Shown in pieces: positions 8,823 to 18,675 of a DNA stretch of 64,000 nucleotides. Position 1 is the stretch's first letter. Each line of letters begins with the position of its first letter. The translations under genes and the position numbers were made by a program. This DNA is from JBEISR01 sp044337705 (GTDB taxonomy: Bacteria; Planctomycetota; Planctomycetia; Pirellulales; Pirellulaceae), in contig JBIINB010000001.1 of assembly GCA_044337705.1 (NCBI GenBank), positions 62,001-126,000 on the forward strand. Direction: 5' to 3'. Below the pieces are notes generated by a model. That model saw only the letters and a program-made list of their open reading frames with translations. It did not search any database and had not been told where the DNA came from.

Positions 8823-9860
8823 ATGGCAAACGTTGAAGATTCGGAGAGCAGCCGCCTGAATCGCCCAAACTGGGGGTTCGCGGGCGAGGCCTTCAAGTAC
8901 ACCAGCATGATTGCAATCGTGGTGGTGGCGGGCATGCTCTTCAAGAAAAAGCTGGGTGGAATCACCTGGGGGCAGATCTGGGAGGGAATCCAGCGGATCC
9001 CTCCGTGGCAGATCGCCCTGGCGGTGCTGGTGACCTGCATCAACTTTGTGGTGCTTACCGGGTATGACTGGATTTCGGTCACGTATCTGAAAAAGAAACT
9101 GTCGATCTCCAAGATCATGCAGGGCGCGGTGATGGGCTATGCGCTCAGCAATGTCTTCGGATGGATCTTGGGTGGAACAGCGATCCGCTTTCGACTGTAT
9201 ACCAACTGGGGATTTCGTTTTTCCGAAGTGGTCGCCTTTGTTTCGATTCTTTCGGTCACTTTCTGGCTGGGGATGTTTTTACTTGCCGGGATCTCCTTTG
9301 CGATGCTTCCCGTGCAGCTGCCCACGGCCTACGAAGACGCTATGCCATTTCCGCTGCACACCCTGGGATACCTTTTTCTGGTCTGTGTGGGAATCTACGT
9401 ACTCGCGACGATCTTCATCCGTAGGCCGATCCGTATTGGTAAGCAGACGTTTGTTCTTCCCCCCTTCAAGATGTCCCTGGTGCAACTGTTGGTCTCGGCC
9501 GCAGATTTCGTGCTTGCATCCCTAGTGCTCTATCTCCTGCTTCCTTCGGGAGTCGTCAACTACAGCACCGTACTGGTCAGCTACTTGGCGGCCATGATCG
9601 TCGTCGTCTTCCTTCATGTGCCGGGCGGACTGGGAGTCCTGGAGACGGTTGTCCTATCGATGCTGGCATCCAGCGATCATGCCGATGGTGAACCGGTCAA
9701 AGTCGCGGTGACCAGCGCCCTGCTGGTGTATCGCGTCATCTACTATCTGATTCCGGCCGCGGTTGCTGGGGTGATGTTCATCTCGCATGAAATCAGACAC
9801 AAAAAGGAACTGGCGGAAGATGCACTGGGTGCACCTCGGGAAATGGACCCGGAGATCTAA
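8823..9860 (+). CDS. Integral membrane protein, UPF0104 / lysylphosphatidylglycerol synthase TM-region family
   Basis: 345 residues from the ATG at 8823; an in-frame TTG at 8769 is less likely. About eight hydrophobic segments are visible, starting with one near residues 27-40. The segment containing GYALSNVFGWILGGTAIRFR is typical of the LPG_synthase_TM family, in which a conserved Gly/Arg-rich region lies between early membrane helices. The loop with FLHVPGGLGVLE is another family hallmark. It lacks the soluble MprF acyltransferase domain, so it is more like the stand-alone YbhN group, thought to act in lipid flipping or envelope biogenesis. The exact role is unknown. Confidence 0.8.
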   Translation: MANVEDSESSRLNRPNWGFAGEAFKYTSMIAIVVVAGMLFKKKLGGITWGQIWEGIQRIPPWQIALAVLVTCINFVVLTGYDWISVTYLKKKLSISKIMQGAVMGYALSNVFGWILGGTAIRFRLYTNWGFRFSEVVAFVSILSVTFWLGMFLLAGISFAMLPVQLPTAYEDAMPFPLHTLGYLFLVCVGIYVLATIFIRRPIRIGKQTFVLPPFKMSLVQLLVSAADFVLASLVLYLLLPSGVVNYSTVLVSYLAAMIVVVFLHVPGGLGVLETVVLSMLASSDHADGEPVKVAVTSALLVYRVIYYLIPAAVAGVMFISHEIRHKKELAEDALGAPREMDPEI

Positions 9861-9965
9861 CTCAACCTCGCCACCCCAGCGAGACGACTCGTAAGTCGCC
9901 AACAGCCCCACCCATGGAAGCGACCCCGGTTGCCATCAACACGAAGTATTCAGGAAGACGGGAAT

Positions 9966-11774
9966 ATGGCCAAATCGAAGCAGCAGCTTCCTAAGCGGAG
10001 CGAGGTGGCATCGAGCGATTGCTGGGACCTCAGCAGTCTGTACGCAGACGAATCGCAATGGGAACTGGATCTGGCGAAGTTGGAACGATCCATCCAGCGG
10101 TTTTCCAACTACCGAGGGAAGCTCAAAGAGTCGCCTTCGCAATTGGCCGCCTGCCTGGACCATGACCAAAGGGTGGATCGTCTGGCAGATCGCTTAGGAG
10201 CCTACGCGGCGCTACGAGCATCGGAGGACCAGGGGGACGACGCAGCCCAGCGGCTGAAAGGACGGTTTCGGGCGGTGGCGGTGTCAGCCGGCGAAGCGGC
10301 CAGTTTCATTCAGCCGGAAATCCTGAAGATCCCAGCTACCACGCTCAAACAATGGCTAAAGCACCCCAAGCTGCGTCCCTACCGTTTGATGCTGCAGAGA
10401 ATCCTGCGAACCAAGAAACACACCTTGTCGCAGAAGGAAGAGCAACTGATGGCGATGCAGGGGCAGGTTGCGGCCACGGCCTCCCTCACCTTCCGCCAAT
10501 TGCATGACGCAGACATGAAATTCGGCACGCTCCGCGACGAACGGGGCAAGGAAAGAGAATTGTCGCATGCGACCTTCATTTCCTTCCTCTACAGTCCTGA
10601 TCGCGAAGTGCGCAAGCAGGCATTTCACACCTACTACGATCAGATCGACCGCCTGCAGAACACACTCGCCTCGACACTCGCCGGCAGCCTCCACGGCGAC
10701 ATCTTTCGAGCTCGTGCCAGGCGATTCCCCAGCGCCTTGGAGGCATCGCTCTTTCCGGATCAGGTACCGATCTCCGTCTATCGAAACCTGATCTCCACCG
10801 TGAGGGCTCACCTCCCCTCGGTCCATCGTTACTTCGATCTTCGAAGACGGCTGATGGGTCTCAAGCAGATCCATTTTTACGACACCTATGTCCCGGTGGT
10901 CGAAGCTGCCAAGAAGAAGACATCCTGGGACCAAGCCGTCTCCATGATCCTGAAAGCTCTGCAACCGCTCGGAGCCGACTATGGTGAACGGCTTGCAAAA
11001 GGGTTGCAGTCAGGATGGTGCGATCGCTACCCGAACGCAGGGAAGCAAAGCGGGGCGTTCAGCTATGGAGTCTACGACGCCAATCCCTATATCCTGATGA
11101 ACTACAAGGAAGATGTCTTTGATGACATCTTCACGCTGGCTCACGAAGCCGGCCATTCGATGCACAGCCACTATTCCGCAAAGGCGCAGCCCTACACCTA
11201 CTTCTCCTATCGTATTTTTGTCGCTGAAGTGGCCAGCACCGTGAATGAACAATTGCTTTCGCACCACTTGCAGCAGCATGCAACCAATCGGCTGGAGCGG
11301 GCCTACCTGATCAATCACGACTTGGACAGCATCCGTGCCACCATCGTACGTCAGACGATGTTTGCCGAATTTGAAGAGCGAACGCACGCGACTGCCGAGC
11401 AGGGCCAGCCTTTGACGGCGGATTCGATGCGCACCATCTACCGCACTCTTCTCGAGGACTATCTCGGTTCCAAATTCGCGATCGACCCGCAGCTTTCGCT
11501 GGAGTGCTTCCGCATCCCCCATTTCTATAATGCTTTCTACGTCTACAAGTACGCTACGGGACTGTCGGCCGCCATCGCGCTGACAGAGCGGATTCTGCAG
11601 GGAGGGAAGAAAGAACTCGATGACTACCTTGAGTTCCTTCGAGGAGGCTGCTCCAAGGATCCCCTAGACCTGCTGCGAGACGCCGGAGTGGACATGGAGA
11701 AGCCAGCCCCGATCGAAGCGGCGCTCAGGAAGTTCGATTCGCTTCTGGATGAGTTTGAGTCCTTAATGGAGTGA
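9966..11774 (+). CDS. pepF: Oligoendopeptidase F (M3B zinc metallopeptidase)
   Basis: 602 residues from the ATG at 9966, the normal length for PepF. The zinc motif HEAGH is at about residues 391-395, followed by further conserved residues (SMHSHYS) and the downstream glutamate region FVAEVASTVNEQL that supplies the third zinc ligand. The long N-terminal helical part is also family-typical. The enzyme degrades short peptides in the cytoplasm; no signal peptide is present. An upstream in-frame start at 9930 would add 12 residues with no support. It is followed 88 bases later by the dehydrogenase on the same strand. Confidence 0.95.
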   Translation: MAKSKQQLPKRSEVASSDCWDLSSLYADESQWELDLAKLERSIQRFSNYRGKLKESPSQLAACLDHDQRVDRLADRLGAYAALRASEDQGDDAAQRLKGRFRAVAVSAGEAASFIQPEILKIPATTLKQWLKHPKLRPYRLMLQRILRTKKHTLSQKEEQLMAMQGQVAATASLTFRQLHDADMKFGTLRDERGKERELSHATFISFLYSPDREVRKQAFHTYYDQIDRLQNTLASTLAGSLHGDIFRARARRFPSALEASLFPDQVPISVYRNLISTVRAHLPSVHRYFDLRRRLMGLKQIHFYDTYVPVVEAAKKKTSWDQAVSMILKALQPLGADYGERLAKGLQSGWCDRYPNAGKQSGAFSYGVYDANPYILMNYKEDVFDDIFTLAHEAGHSMHSHYSAKAQPYTYFSYRIFVAEVASTVNEQLLSHHLQQHATNRLERAYLINHDLDSIRATIVRQTMFAEFEERTHATAEQGQPLTADSMRTIYRTLLEDYLGSKFAIDPQLSLECFRIPHFYNAFYVYKYATGLSAAIALTERILQGGKKELDDYLEFLRGGCSKDPLDLLRDAGVDMEKPAPIEAALRKFDSLLDEFESLME

Positions 11775-11862
11775 ACGATCGATAGGCCGGCGGCTTGCGA
11801 CTGCACTTGGTACCCAAAACTGCAAGTCCCGTCGCAATCGACTCATTAGGGGGCGATCAGCA

Positions 11863-12690
11863 GTGGCACGGCGAAGCCTGAATGGAAAGCGGATCCTGGT
11901 GACAGGAGCCAGCAGCGGCATCGGCCGATCGCTCTCCCTGCGTCTCGCACAGGAGGGCGCCCTGGTCCTCGCCACCGCTCGCCGCCAGGAACGACTCGCA
12001 CAGCTCCAGAAGGAAGCCGATCCGATCCGGTTGGATCGAGACGGCCAGCTGGCGATTCTCTCTGGCGATGTGACGCAACCGGCAGATCGCAAGCGATGGC
12101 AGGAATGGATCCGCGAGCATTGGGGGAGCCTGGATGGCCTGGTCCACAACGCCGGCGCGGGCGCCATCGGTCCGTTTCTGGAAGCACCAGCGGAACGTGC
12201 TAGAAAGGTGATGGAGGTCGATTTTTTTGCGGTGACCGACCTGACGCGGGAAATCTTCCCCCTGCTGCAGGATGGCCATCAGCCATTCGTGCTGGCAGTC
12301 GGCTCGGTGCTGGCACATCGTGCAGTTCCAGACAAAAGCGAATACTGCGCGGCGAAATTCGCGCTGCGGGGCTGGTGTGAATCGGTTCGCGTCGAATGGC
12401 GTCCACTGGGAGTCGAGGTAATCCTGGTTCATCCCTCCACCACGCGCACGGAGTTCTTCGATCGACTGATCGATACACCCTCTGGTACGACCAGTCGATC
12501 GATCGGCCAAGCGAGTGCCGATCGCGTTGCCAACTGCCTGATGGCAGCCATCCGCCAGCGCAAAAGGGACGTGGTGCTAAGTGCCGCAGGCAATCTCCTG
12601 CTGTGTGCCAATCGCATCAGCCCAAGCCTGCTGGACCGTATTTTGGCAAAAAATCGAGGCGGCTCAGGGGACCCACCACCGCAGCGATGA
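11863..12690 (+). CDS. Short-chain dehydrogenase/reductase (SDR)
   Basis: 275 residues from a GTG at 11863; AGGGGG about ten bases upstream supports it. Classical SDR features are present: cofactor motif TGASSGIG near the N-terminus, NAGAG in the middle, a Ser-containing VGSV stretch, and the catalytic YxxxK as YCAAK. The Arg in position after the first beta strand (TARRQERL) suggests NADP(H) preference. The substrate cannot be predicted. The C-terminus is longer than in minimal SDRs and ends in a basic tail. It is convergent with the ABC exporter genes. Confidence 0.9.
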   Translation: MARRSLNGKRILVTGASSGIGRSLSLRLAQEGALVLATARRQERLAQLQKEADPIRLDRDGQLAILSGDVTQPADRKRWQEWIREHWGSLDGLVHNAGAGAIGPFLEAPAERARKVMEVDFFAVTDLTREIFPLLQDGHQPFVLAVGSVLAHRAVPDKSEYCAAKFALRGWCESVRVEWRPLGVEVILVHPSTTRTEFFDRLIDTPSGTTSRSIGQASADRVANCLMAAIRQRKRDVVLSAAGNLLLCANRISPSLLDRILAKNRGGSGDPPPQR

Positions 12691-12789
12691 TTTCAGTTTT
12701 CCGGATACCCTGCCAGCGGACTGAGCGGACAGACAATGGAGCCTCAATAGAGCAACCATTTTCGACAGGCTACTGGCCTAACCGGCCGA

Positions 12790-14301
12790 TCAGCTTCGCT
12801 CCCATCGCTGGGCAGCCAGCCGAGCTGCTAGGAGCATCAGGAATCCACTAGCCGTCAACACAGCCAGCTCCATCCCCAACTGACTGACAGGAAGATCTCG
12901 CCAAAAGACCTTGTTGTAACCTTCCAGAGCCCAGGCGTTGAACGTCACCATGCCTATCTCCCGCATGGTCTGGCTCATCACATACCTCGGTACCATGCTC
13001 CCGCCAAGAGCACTCATCGATAGGATCAGTACGACGGAAATCCAGTTGAGCTGATTCCGGGAATGGCACAGCGTCGCCAGTAGCAATGCGAGACTGGCGG
13101 CTGCGCCTGCGGTGACGGTCGTCATCGCCAGAAAACCATCCCAGTGACCGATCAGATCGACACCAAAGACGCACTGCCCCCAGGCGAACATGACGGTTGT
13201 CTGCAAAAGGCCAAGGCCCATGAGGAACAGCCATTTGCCCAGCAGCAGCTGATCGATCGTCATTCGACTTCCCAATAGGCGATCGAGCGTTCCCTGCTCC
13301 CGTTCCTCCAGCAAAGCACCACTGCCGGCGGTCGCGCTGAAAAGAAGAAACATCACGGCAATCCCCGCTGCGTACATCGCGACAATCGGATTTGCCTTAC
13401 CATTGCCCAGAACGTCGACCACCTCCACCTCTGGCAGACTCATGGGGACCGATGGAAGGCTCTGGCCTTGTGTCCCAAGGCCGCTCGACCATCGGTCCAT
13501 CAAACGACCATCGGGCATCGGCATGTTGGAAGCGATCGCAGATGCCGCAGGATCACTTTCCAGCGTTGTCCCCTGGTGCTGAAGATGAGTTGCCAAGGCG
13601 GTTTCTTCGGACGGCATGGCATGGATTCCATTTCCATGATCGGAAAACTTGGCCGATACCGATCCCGATGGTTCACTCCACACCGCAAGCGACGCGGTAG
13701 CCGGTGAACCGTAAGAGGAAGCCCCACCGGGCAGGCCTTCTGAACGAGCGTTCGCTGTGGCCCCCTCCATCGCCAAACGGGAAGGCGTCATCCCCCCGCC
13801 CCCAATCCCTCTTACACCATCGGTGGTTCCCAACGACATCAGCTCCATCAGCGAACTCTGCGCCAATGCGGCAGCGATGTTGGATGTGATGGGATCAAAC
13901 GAATCGGTCAGTACCTGCACTCGGAGCGAGGCTCCAGAGGCATATTCTTCTTGGAGTCCTATGCGAAAGATCGCGTCAGCGCGCCCCAGTCGAATCCACT
14001 GGGCAGCTTCCGTGCTGGAGAGGACCGGGAGGCCATCTGACTGTCCAGCGGTAATGTCGATTCCCGGGACAGGCCGCACGGCCTTGGATTCGAGGATCTT
14101 CTCCATCCAACGCCGCGACTGCGGGGTCTGTGGTTCATCGACGAACGCTATGCGAAGGCGGGCCGAACCACCTGCGTCTCGATGCCCGAAAATGAGCGCA
14201 AAAACGCTGAAGAACAGCACCGGCACAACAAAGGTCAGCACCAGTTCAGGACGATTATGCAGCAGCCTCAGAAGGCTGATCCGAAGTACGGTCGCTATCA
14301 T
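12790..14301 (-). CDS. ABC-2 type transporter permease with a long, low-complexity extracytoplasmic insert
   Basis: 503 residues. One N-terminal membrane helix (about residues 15-38, FVVPVLFFSVFALIFG) is followed by a roughly 260-residue extracytoplasmic region, then five or six C-terminal helices carrying the LLEEREQGTLDRLL segment, which is diagnostic for ABC-2 permeases of the YhgE/DrrB-like exporter type. The outer region has a normal periplasmic part, then about 120 residues rich in Gly, Ser, Ala, Met and Thr with no conserved look. The start ATG overlaps the stop of the ATPase gene (ATGA), so the two are translationally coupled. Cargo is unknown; drugs, lipids or polysaccharide are possible. 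Confidence 0.9.
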   Translation of the reverse strand: MIATVLRISLLRLLHNRPELVLTFVVPVLFFSVFALIFGHRDAGGSARLRIAFVDEPQTPQSRRWMEKILESKAVRPVPGIDITAGQSDGLPVLSSTEAAQWIRLGRADAIFRIGLQEEYASGASLRVQVLTDSFDPITSNIAAALAQSSLMELMSLGTTDGVRGIGGGGMTPSRLAMEGATANARSEGLPGGASSYGSPATASLAVWSEPSGSVSAKFSDHGNGIHAMPSEETALATHLQHQGTTLESDPAASAIASNMPMPDGRLMDRWSSGLGTQGQSLPSVPMSLPEVEVVDVLGNGKANPIVAMYAAGIAVMFLLFSATAGSGALLEEREQGTLDRLLGSRMTIDQLLLGKWLFLMGLGLLQTTVMFAWGQCVFGVDLIGHWDGFLAMTTVTAGAAASLALLLATLCHSRNQLNWISVVLILSMSALGGSMVPRYVMSQTMREIGMVTFNAWALEGYNKVFWRDLPVSQLGMELAVLTASGFLMLLAARLAAQRWERS

Positions 14302-15227
14302 TCCCTCAGCATCCTTCCGGTCAAATGCAGAAAGACATCCTGAAGGCTAGGGGCGTGCGTCCGCAACTCTCCCACCCTGCCCCCTAGCATCCGGATCTCG
14401 CCAAGCAATCTCGGAAGATCGCCACTGATATCCTGAATATTCGCCGTCCATCGTCGGGTCTGTGTGTTCCAAATCCAATGGCGAGGCGCATTGCGGAGTT
14501 CCCCCTCGATGGTAACGTCCACCTGGCACTGGCTCCCAATCGTCTGGTCGATCAACTGCTGTAGAGATCCATCGGCAATGATTTTTCCGTCGTCCAGGAT
14601 GACGATGCGTGCGCACTGCTGCTGAGCCTCTTCCAGGTGATGCGTCGTCAAAAGCAGTGCGGTGCCGTCGGCATGAAGATCCTGCAGCATCTGAAAGATG
14701 CGCTGTCGGCTCTGGGGATCAACACCCACCGTCGGTTCATCCAGGACCAATAGTTCAGGGCGATGCATCACACCGCAGGCGATATTGACGCGACGCTTCA
14801 TGCCGCCCGAAAAGCTACCTACCAGATGATGCCTTCGGTCGCTCAGACCAATCCACTCCAAAGCCCATTCCAGACGATGCCGCAGCTGACTCCCCTGCAA
14901 ACCATGCAACCTCCCGAAAGTCTGCAGATTCTGTAGCAGTGTCAGGTCGCCGTAGATCGCAAGCTCCTGGGGAACCACCCCCAGTTTCTGGGTGGAGCTG
15001 TGGGAACGGAGCGATTTTCCGAAAAGCCGGATCGACCCGCCATCCAATCGACTTCGACCCGATAAGCACCGGATCAGTGTCGTCTTTCCGGCGCCATTGG
15101 GCCCTAGTATCGCCACCGACTCGCCAGCAGCAATCGAAAGATCCAACCCTTGCAGGGCAGTCCTCGCACCAAACTTCTTCACCAGCTGAACGATTTCCAG
15201 GGCACCCTGCAGATCCCGAGCGATCAC
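14298..15227 (-). CDS. ABC transporter ATP-binding protein (ABC-2 exporter)
   Basis: 309 residues from a GTG at 15227 with GAGGTA six bases before it. Walker A (GPNGAGKTT, about residues 39-47), the Q-loop region VVPQE, the ABC signature in SFSGGMKRR and Walker B LLVLDEPT followed by the D-loop GVDPQSR are all intact, then the switch His in TTHHLEEA. The closest general type is the DrrA/CcmA-like daunorubicin or ABC-2 exporter ATPase. The C-terminal 80 residues form the usual extra domain. It overlaps the permease gene by four bases. It should energise export by that permease at the inner membrane. Confidence 0.95.
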   Translation of the reverse strand: MIARDLQGALEIVQLVKKFGARTALQGLDLSIAAGESVAILGPNGAGKTTLIRCLSGRSRLDGGSIRLFGKSLRSHSSTQKLGVVPQELAIYGDLTLLQNLQTFGRLHGLQGSQLRHRLEWALEWIGLSDRRHHLVGSFSGGMKRRVNIACGVMHRPELLVLDEPTVGVDPQSRQRIFQMLQDLHADGTALLLTTHHLEEAQQQCARIVILDDGKIIADGSLQQLIDQTIGSQCQVDVTIEGELRNAPRHWIWNTQTRRWTANIQDISGDLPRLLGEIRMLGGRVGELRTHAPSLQDVFLHLTGRMLRE

Positions 15228-15424
15228 TGATACTACCTCTTCCCTGAAGCTACCCTGACTACCTCCCTGCAGCCATCTTGCAGCACCTTAACTTATACCC
15301 AACGCTCAGGTCGACCCCAGTACCCCAGCCGTCCCCTCAACAAGACTTGCTGACGGTCGATTGCTAGCATCGCAATAGGGTTCGGCCGCATGCCGATCCG
15401 CCAAAGGGAATCGCAGGTAGCGGC

Positions 15425-18187
15425 TTATCTGGGTGCTGGTATGTCGCACACACGGCAAAGTTCGACCGCATCCTTGGCCAGACGGGTGGGGAGAAGGCGC
15501 CAATCGATTTGGCGAGCCCACTGAGCTGCCTGGACCAGGTCGCCTTGATGAAAGGCAGACTGCGCCGCCTGGAAGAGGGTGGCCGACACCAGAACCGGCT
15601 GCTCCAACTGGCGATAATGATAGATCAGGGAGTCCCATTGAGGCGGTGTCTCGCGAGCCACGACGGCTGCCAGCCGGTGATGCCTCTTCTTCATCAGCTC
15701 TGAATCGGTACTGTCCATCACCAAGACGCGCAAGGCATCGCTGGCAATTCGGATTCCCCCCATAGAAAAATCTTCCGACCACTCCAACCAGTTTGGCGCT
15801 AACCCATCCAGAATGCGGGCCAGATGTTCCGGGGGAAAGCGAGTCACCATCTGCAACTGCTGGAACTCCAGCGGCGACCAGGAAGCGGCAAGATACTGAA
15901 GCGCGTGGCGGTAGTCGGAGGCTAGCGAATGATACTGGTATTGCCCGAATGTCGAGCGGTTCAGGCGATCGAAAGACTGATTCCATTGATCGGCTGTCCA
16001 GTCGCGCCTGGGAGTCTCCCATCGAACCAACTGTTCAGCCCGGCCTGGATACCCCTCAGCTAGTCGCGACACGGCATCGCTCCATAGCTCTGCATCCAGA
16101 CTGTATCCCTGAAATCTTGTCAGCCATTGCTGGATCCAGGACCTTATCCATTGCGGCGCCACCGGCGGCATCGCCAGTCGTAGCAGTCGTCCCGCAGGAA
16201 CGGGTTGTGCCCCGTGCCTCAGAGCATTCCAGATGGAGTCCAGATGCGCGCATCGATCTCGACAGGCAAGCAGCATCCCCCCGGCGCCCAATCCTCGCTG
16301 CGATACAAAAGACTCCAGCCCATACCGACTGATCGGATCGATCCACTCCATCTGATCGATCGCGATCACCAGGGCTCGCGATTCGGTCAGTCGCCTCCAG
16401 GCGGCTGCAAGCTTCTGTGCCAGCCTCGCTCCATGCTTTTGTTCCTCGGTGGCATTCGGCTCGAGAAGACGATCCGTGGCGTCCATGGGCGAGGGCGACT
16501 GATCGGACTCCAGGGGAAGACCGATCTGCACGCACCGCTGTCTCCACTGGTGCAGGAGCGCTCCAGCTGTACGATCTCGTCGATTGCAGCGAAGAGCCAC
16601 CACCTGAAAACCATCAGCCTCAAGACGTTCTTGCCATCGCTTGATCCAGAAACTTTTCCCTGAGCCCTGCGGCCCCTGAGCGGCCAGCACCCATCCCCCT
16701 AACGCGCGATCTGCATCCATTCGCTCCCACCATCCCTGCTCCATCGCATCGGTAGATCTGGGCAACCAGACCCGAGGTGGCGGCGGAACAGGATTGGCGT
16801 ATGGAGATGGCCTGGACAAGCCAGACTGGAGGCATTTCAAGAACGCTTCGGCGTCTGGCCGGTCGACGGGGGTAGCCTTGACCGTTTGTTGGCACAGATC
16901 CCACAGCGCGGAATACCACCCTACCGAAGTCACCACCCCTTCCCGGTCCCTAGGCGTCCCCGGACACGCCGCCGAAAACTCAGAAGGAGGCAAGGTTTGC
17001 ATTAAATCCAATGTCATCGCTGCAAAACTGAACCAATCACTTCCCTTGGTTCCGGTTTGACCGGCGAGCACCTCGGGAGCCGTGGTGCCAACAGTCCCCG
17101 CCGTTGTTTTGCCAAGGGCAATCACCCCTTCCAGAGATCGGTCGGACAAAAAGCTTGCAAGGCCAAAATCCAGCAGTGTCAGATGCCCACCTCGTGACAC
17201 GAGGATATTGGCCGGCTTGATATCGCCATGCACAACATCATGTTGATGCAAATGATGGATGCTTCCAGCCAGTTGATCGAGTATGCCTCGAAGAAGATCG
17301 AATCGTTGAGGCAGCTTCCTCGCGCGCATCCACCAGCGCGACAACGTCTGGCCTCGAACCAGATCCATCGAAAAGCAACGATAACTTCCAACAGAAAATG
17401 CCTCGTGCAACCGAACCAGATTCGGATGCTCCAAGGAAGAAAGGGTCTGGAACTCCTGGAAGAACCGATAACTGCTCCAGGCGTCCTGACGCCGCGTCAC
17501 CTTGACCGCCACCAGCGCGCCGGTACGCAAATCGATCGCGCGGTAGACCGACCCCATCCCGCCAGCCCCATGAAGGCTCACCAGATGATAGACCCCCAGT
17601 TGCTTTGGAAGCTTCCACAACTCCTCCGGCTGCTCGTCGAACTCGCATTCCGTCTTCTTCTTGGTATCGATCCGAGCGATCGTGGAGTCTTTCATCAAGC
17701 GATAGATGTTGAATTCGCTGATGCGTTGGAGCATCGGGATCAGGCGATTTGCCAACTTCGGAAACAATCGCTCGTAATGCACCAATTCCAATGGAGTTCC
17801 CGCATGCAGACGAATCGTATACTCGCTGACAGCCAATCCCATCAGAACCTGCGGATCTTCCTGCAACTCAGGATACCGGTGCAGCAGTAGGTCCAATCGC
17901 GGCTCGACTCTCTGGTCTTCGTCGGGAATCGCAACCTTATGTCGGTTCGGACGAAAGTAACTGGCCAAATCCGACTCGATCAGCCGAACAAGAATCGGGA
18001 TCCGCTCCGCTGGGGATACTCCCTCCAAACAGCCTTCATATCCACTGCTCTCTCGAAGCACCACGGCATCCAACAACGCGTCAGAGGAAAGCTGAATCGA
18101 TTCCTCGCCGCACGGGGCTGCCCCGGACTCCTCGGACTGCAAATGCCATGGAGTTTCGTCTGGATTCGATTCGGATCGATCGTTCAT
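15425..18187 (-). CDS. Serine/threonine protein kinase fused to a P-loop (AAA/STAND-like) ATPase domain
   Basis: 920 residues from the ATG at 18187; an upstream TTG at 18226 adds only 13 residues. After a 200-residue N-terminal region comes a Hanks-type kinase: glycine loop GAGGMGSVY (about 205), lysine VAVKV, catalytic loop HGDIKPAN (about 320; Gly replaces the usual Arg), DFG, and APE in the TTAPEVL stretch. A second nucleotide-binding domain follows: Walker A GPQGSGKS at about 507 and a Walker-B-like LVIAIDQ at about 605. The last 250 residues are helical. The layout resembles PknK-like sensors, though no clear TPR array is seen. No membrane segment is visible, so it is probably cytoplasmic. 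Signal and targets are unknown. Confidence 0.88.
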   Translation of the reverse strand: MNDRSESNPDETPWHLQSEESGAAPCGEESIQLSSDALLDAVVLRESSGYEGCLEGVSPAERIPILVRLIESDLASYFRPNRHKVAIPDEDQRVEPRLDLLLHRYPELQEDPQVLMGLAVSEYTIRLHAGTPLELVHYERLFPKLANRLIPMLQRISEFNIYRLMKDSTIARIDTKKKTECEFDEQPEELWKLPKQLGVYHLVSLHGAGGMGSVYRAIDLRTGALVAVKVTRRQDAWSSYRFFQEFQTLSSLEHPNLVRLHEAFSVGSYRCFSMDLVRGQTLSRWWMRARKLPQRFDLLRGILDQLAGSIHHLHQHDVVHGDIKPANILVSRGGHLTLLDFGLASFLSDRSLEGVIALGKTTAGTVGTTAPEVLAGQTGTKGSDWFSFAAMTLDLMQTLPPSEFSAACPGTPRDREGVVTSVGWYSALWDLCQQTVKATPVDRPDAEAFLKCLQSGLSRPSPYANPVPPPPRVWLPRSTDAMEQGWWERMDADRALGGWVLAAQGPQGSGKSFWIKRWQERLEADGFQVVALRCNRRDRTAGALLHQWRQRCVQIGLPLESDQSPSPMDATDRLLEPNATEEQKHGARLAQKLAAAWRRLTESRALVIAIDQMEWIDPISRYGLESFVSQRGLGAGGMLLACRDRCAHLDSIWNALRHGAQPVPAGRLLRLAMPPVAPQWIRSWIQQWLTRFQGYSLDAELWSDAVSRLAEGYPGRAEQLVRWETPRRDWTADQWNQSFDRLNRSTFGQYQYHSLASDYRHALQYLAASWSPLEFQQLQMVTRFPPEHLARILDGLAPNWLEWSEDFSMGGIRIASDALRVLVMDSTDSELMKKRHHRLAAVVARETPPQWDSLIYHYRQLEQPVLVSATLFQAAQSAFHQGDLVQAAQWARQIDWRLLPTRLAKDAVELCRVCDIPAPR

Positions 18188-18675
18188 CACGCACCGTCGT
18201 TCGGCGTTGAATCCTGCAGATCGCAACTATCAATCTCGGTGACCATGTCCAATCCCGAAGGCCAGGTCACCCAGCGAAACCACCGACAAGGACTGTTCGC
18301 AAACACCCATCACAGCGTTCACATGGACATTCCTTAGTATAACATCAGATTCTTTGGTCGCCCCGGGTTCTCCCCCTCTTCCAACCGCTACGAACAGCCA
18401 CTTTCAGGACGCCAGCTTCGCTCCCTTATGTCACCAGTCTCCCGGAGGGACCCCTTGGAACTGCTACGATGAGCGACTAGGTTGAGTGCTCGAATTCCTC
18501 CGGATATTCCGGTGGCGGGGCCAATTGGATGCTTGCTGCCAGCCTGTTTATCACCGGTACTTGCTGGCCTCGCCAAGATGTTTTCCACCCTCGATCTTTG
18601 GTGGATCTTGTCGGCATCGGCGAGAGCCAATCGCACAGGGACTGCCGTCCCCAATTGGAGCAGAGGAGCCAGCGG
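18188..18675. other. Divergent intergenic region, kinase / pseudouridine synthase
   Basis: About 490 bases with no convincing gene. It should carry promoters for both flanking genes. An extended -10-like element for the kinase lies at 18336-18344. On the right, the frame of the pseudouridine synthase stays open to 18529, but the ribosome site GAGGAG supports the start at 18676. Confidence 0.45.
18336..18344 (-). promoter_or_regulatory. Possible extended -10 element for the kinase gene
   Basis: Read on the minus strand this is TG-T-TATACT, matching the extended -10 consensus (TGnTATAAT) at all but one base. There is no good -35. It is about 150 bases before the kinase start. Planctomycete promoters are poorly defined, so this is only a candidate. 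Confidence 0.3.
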
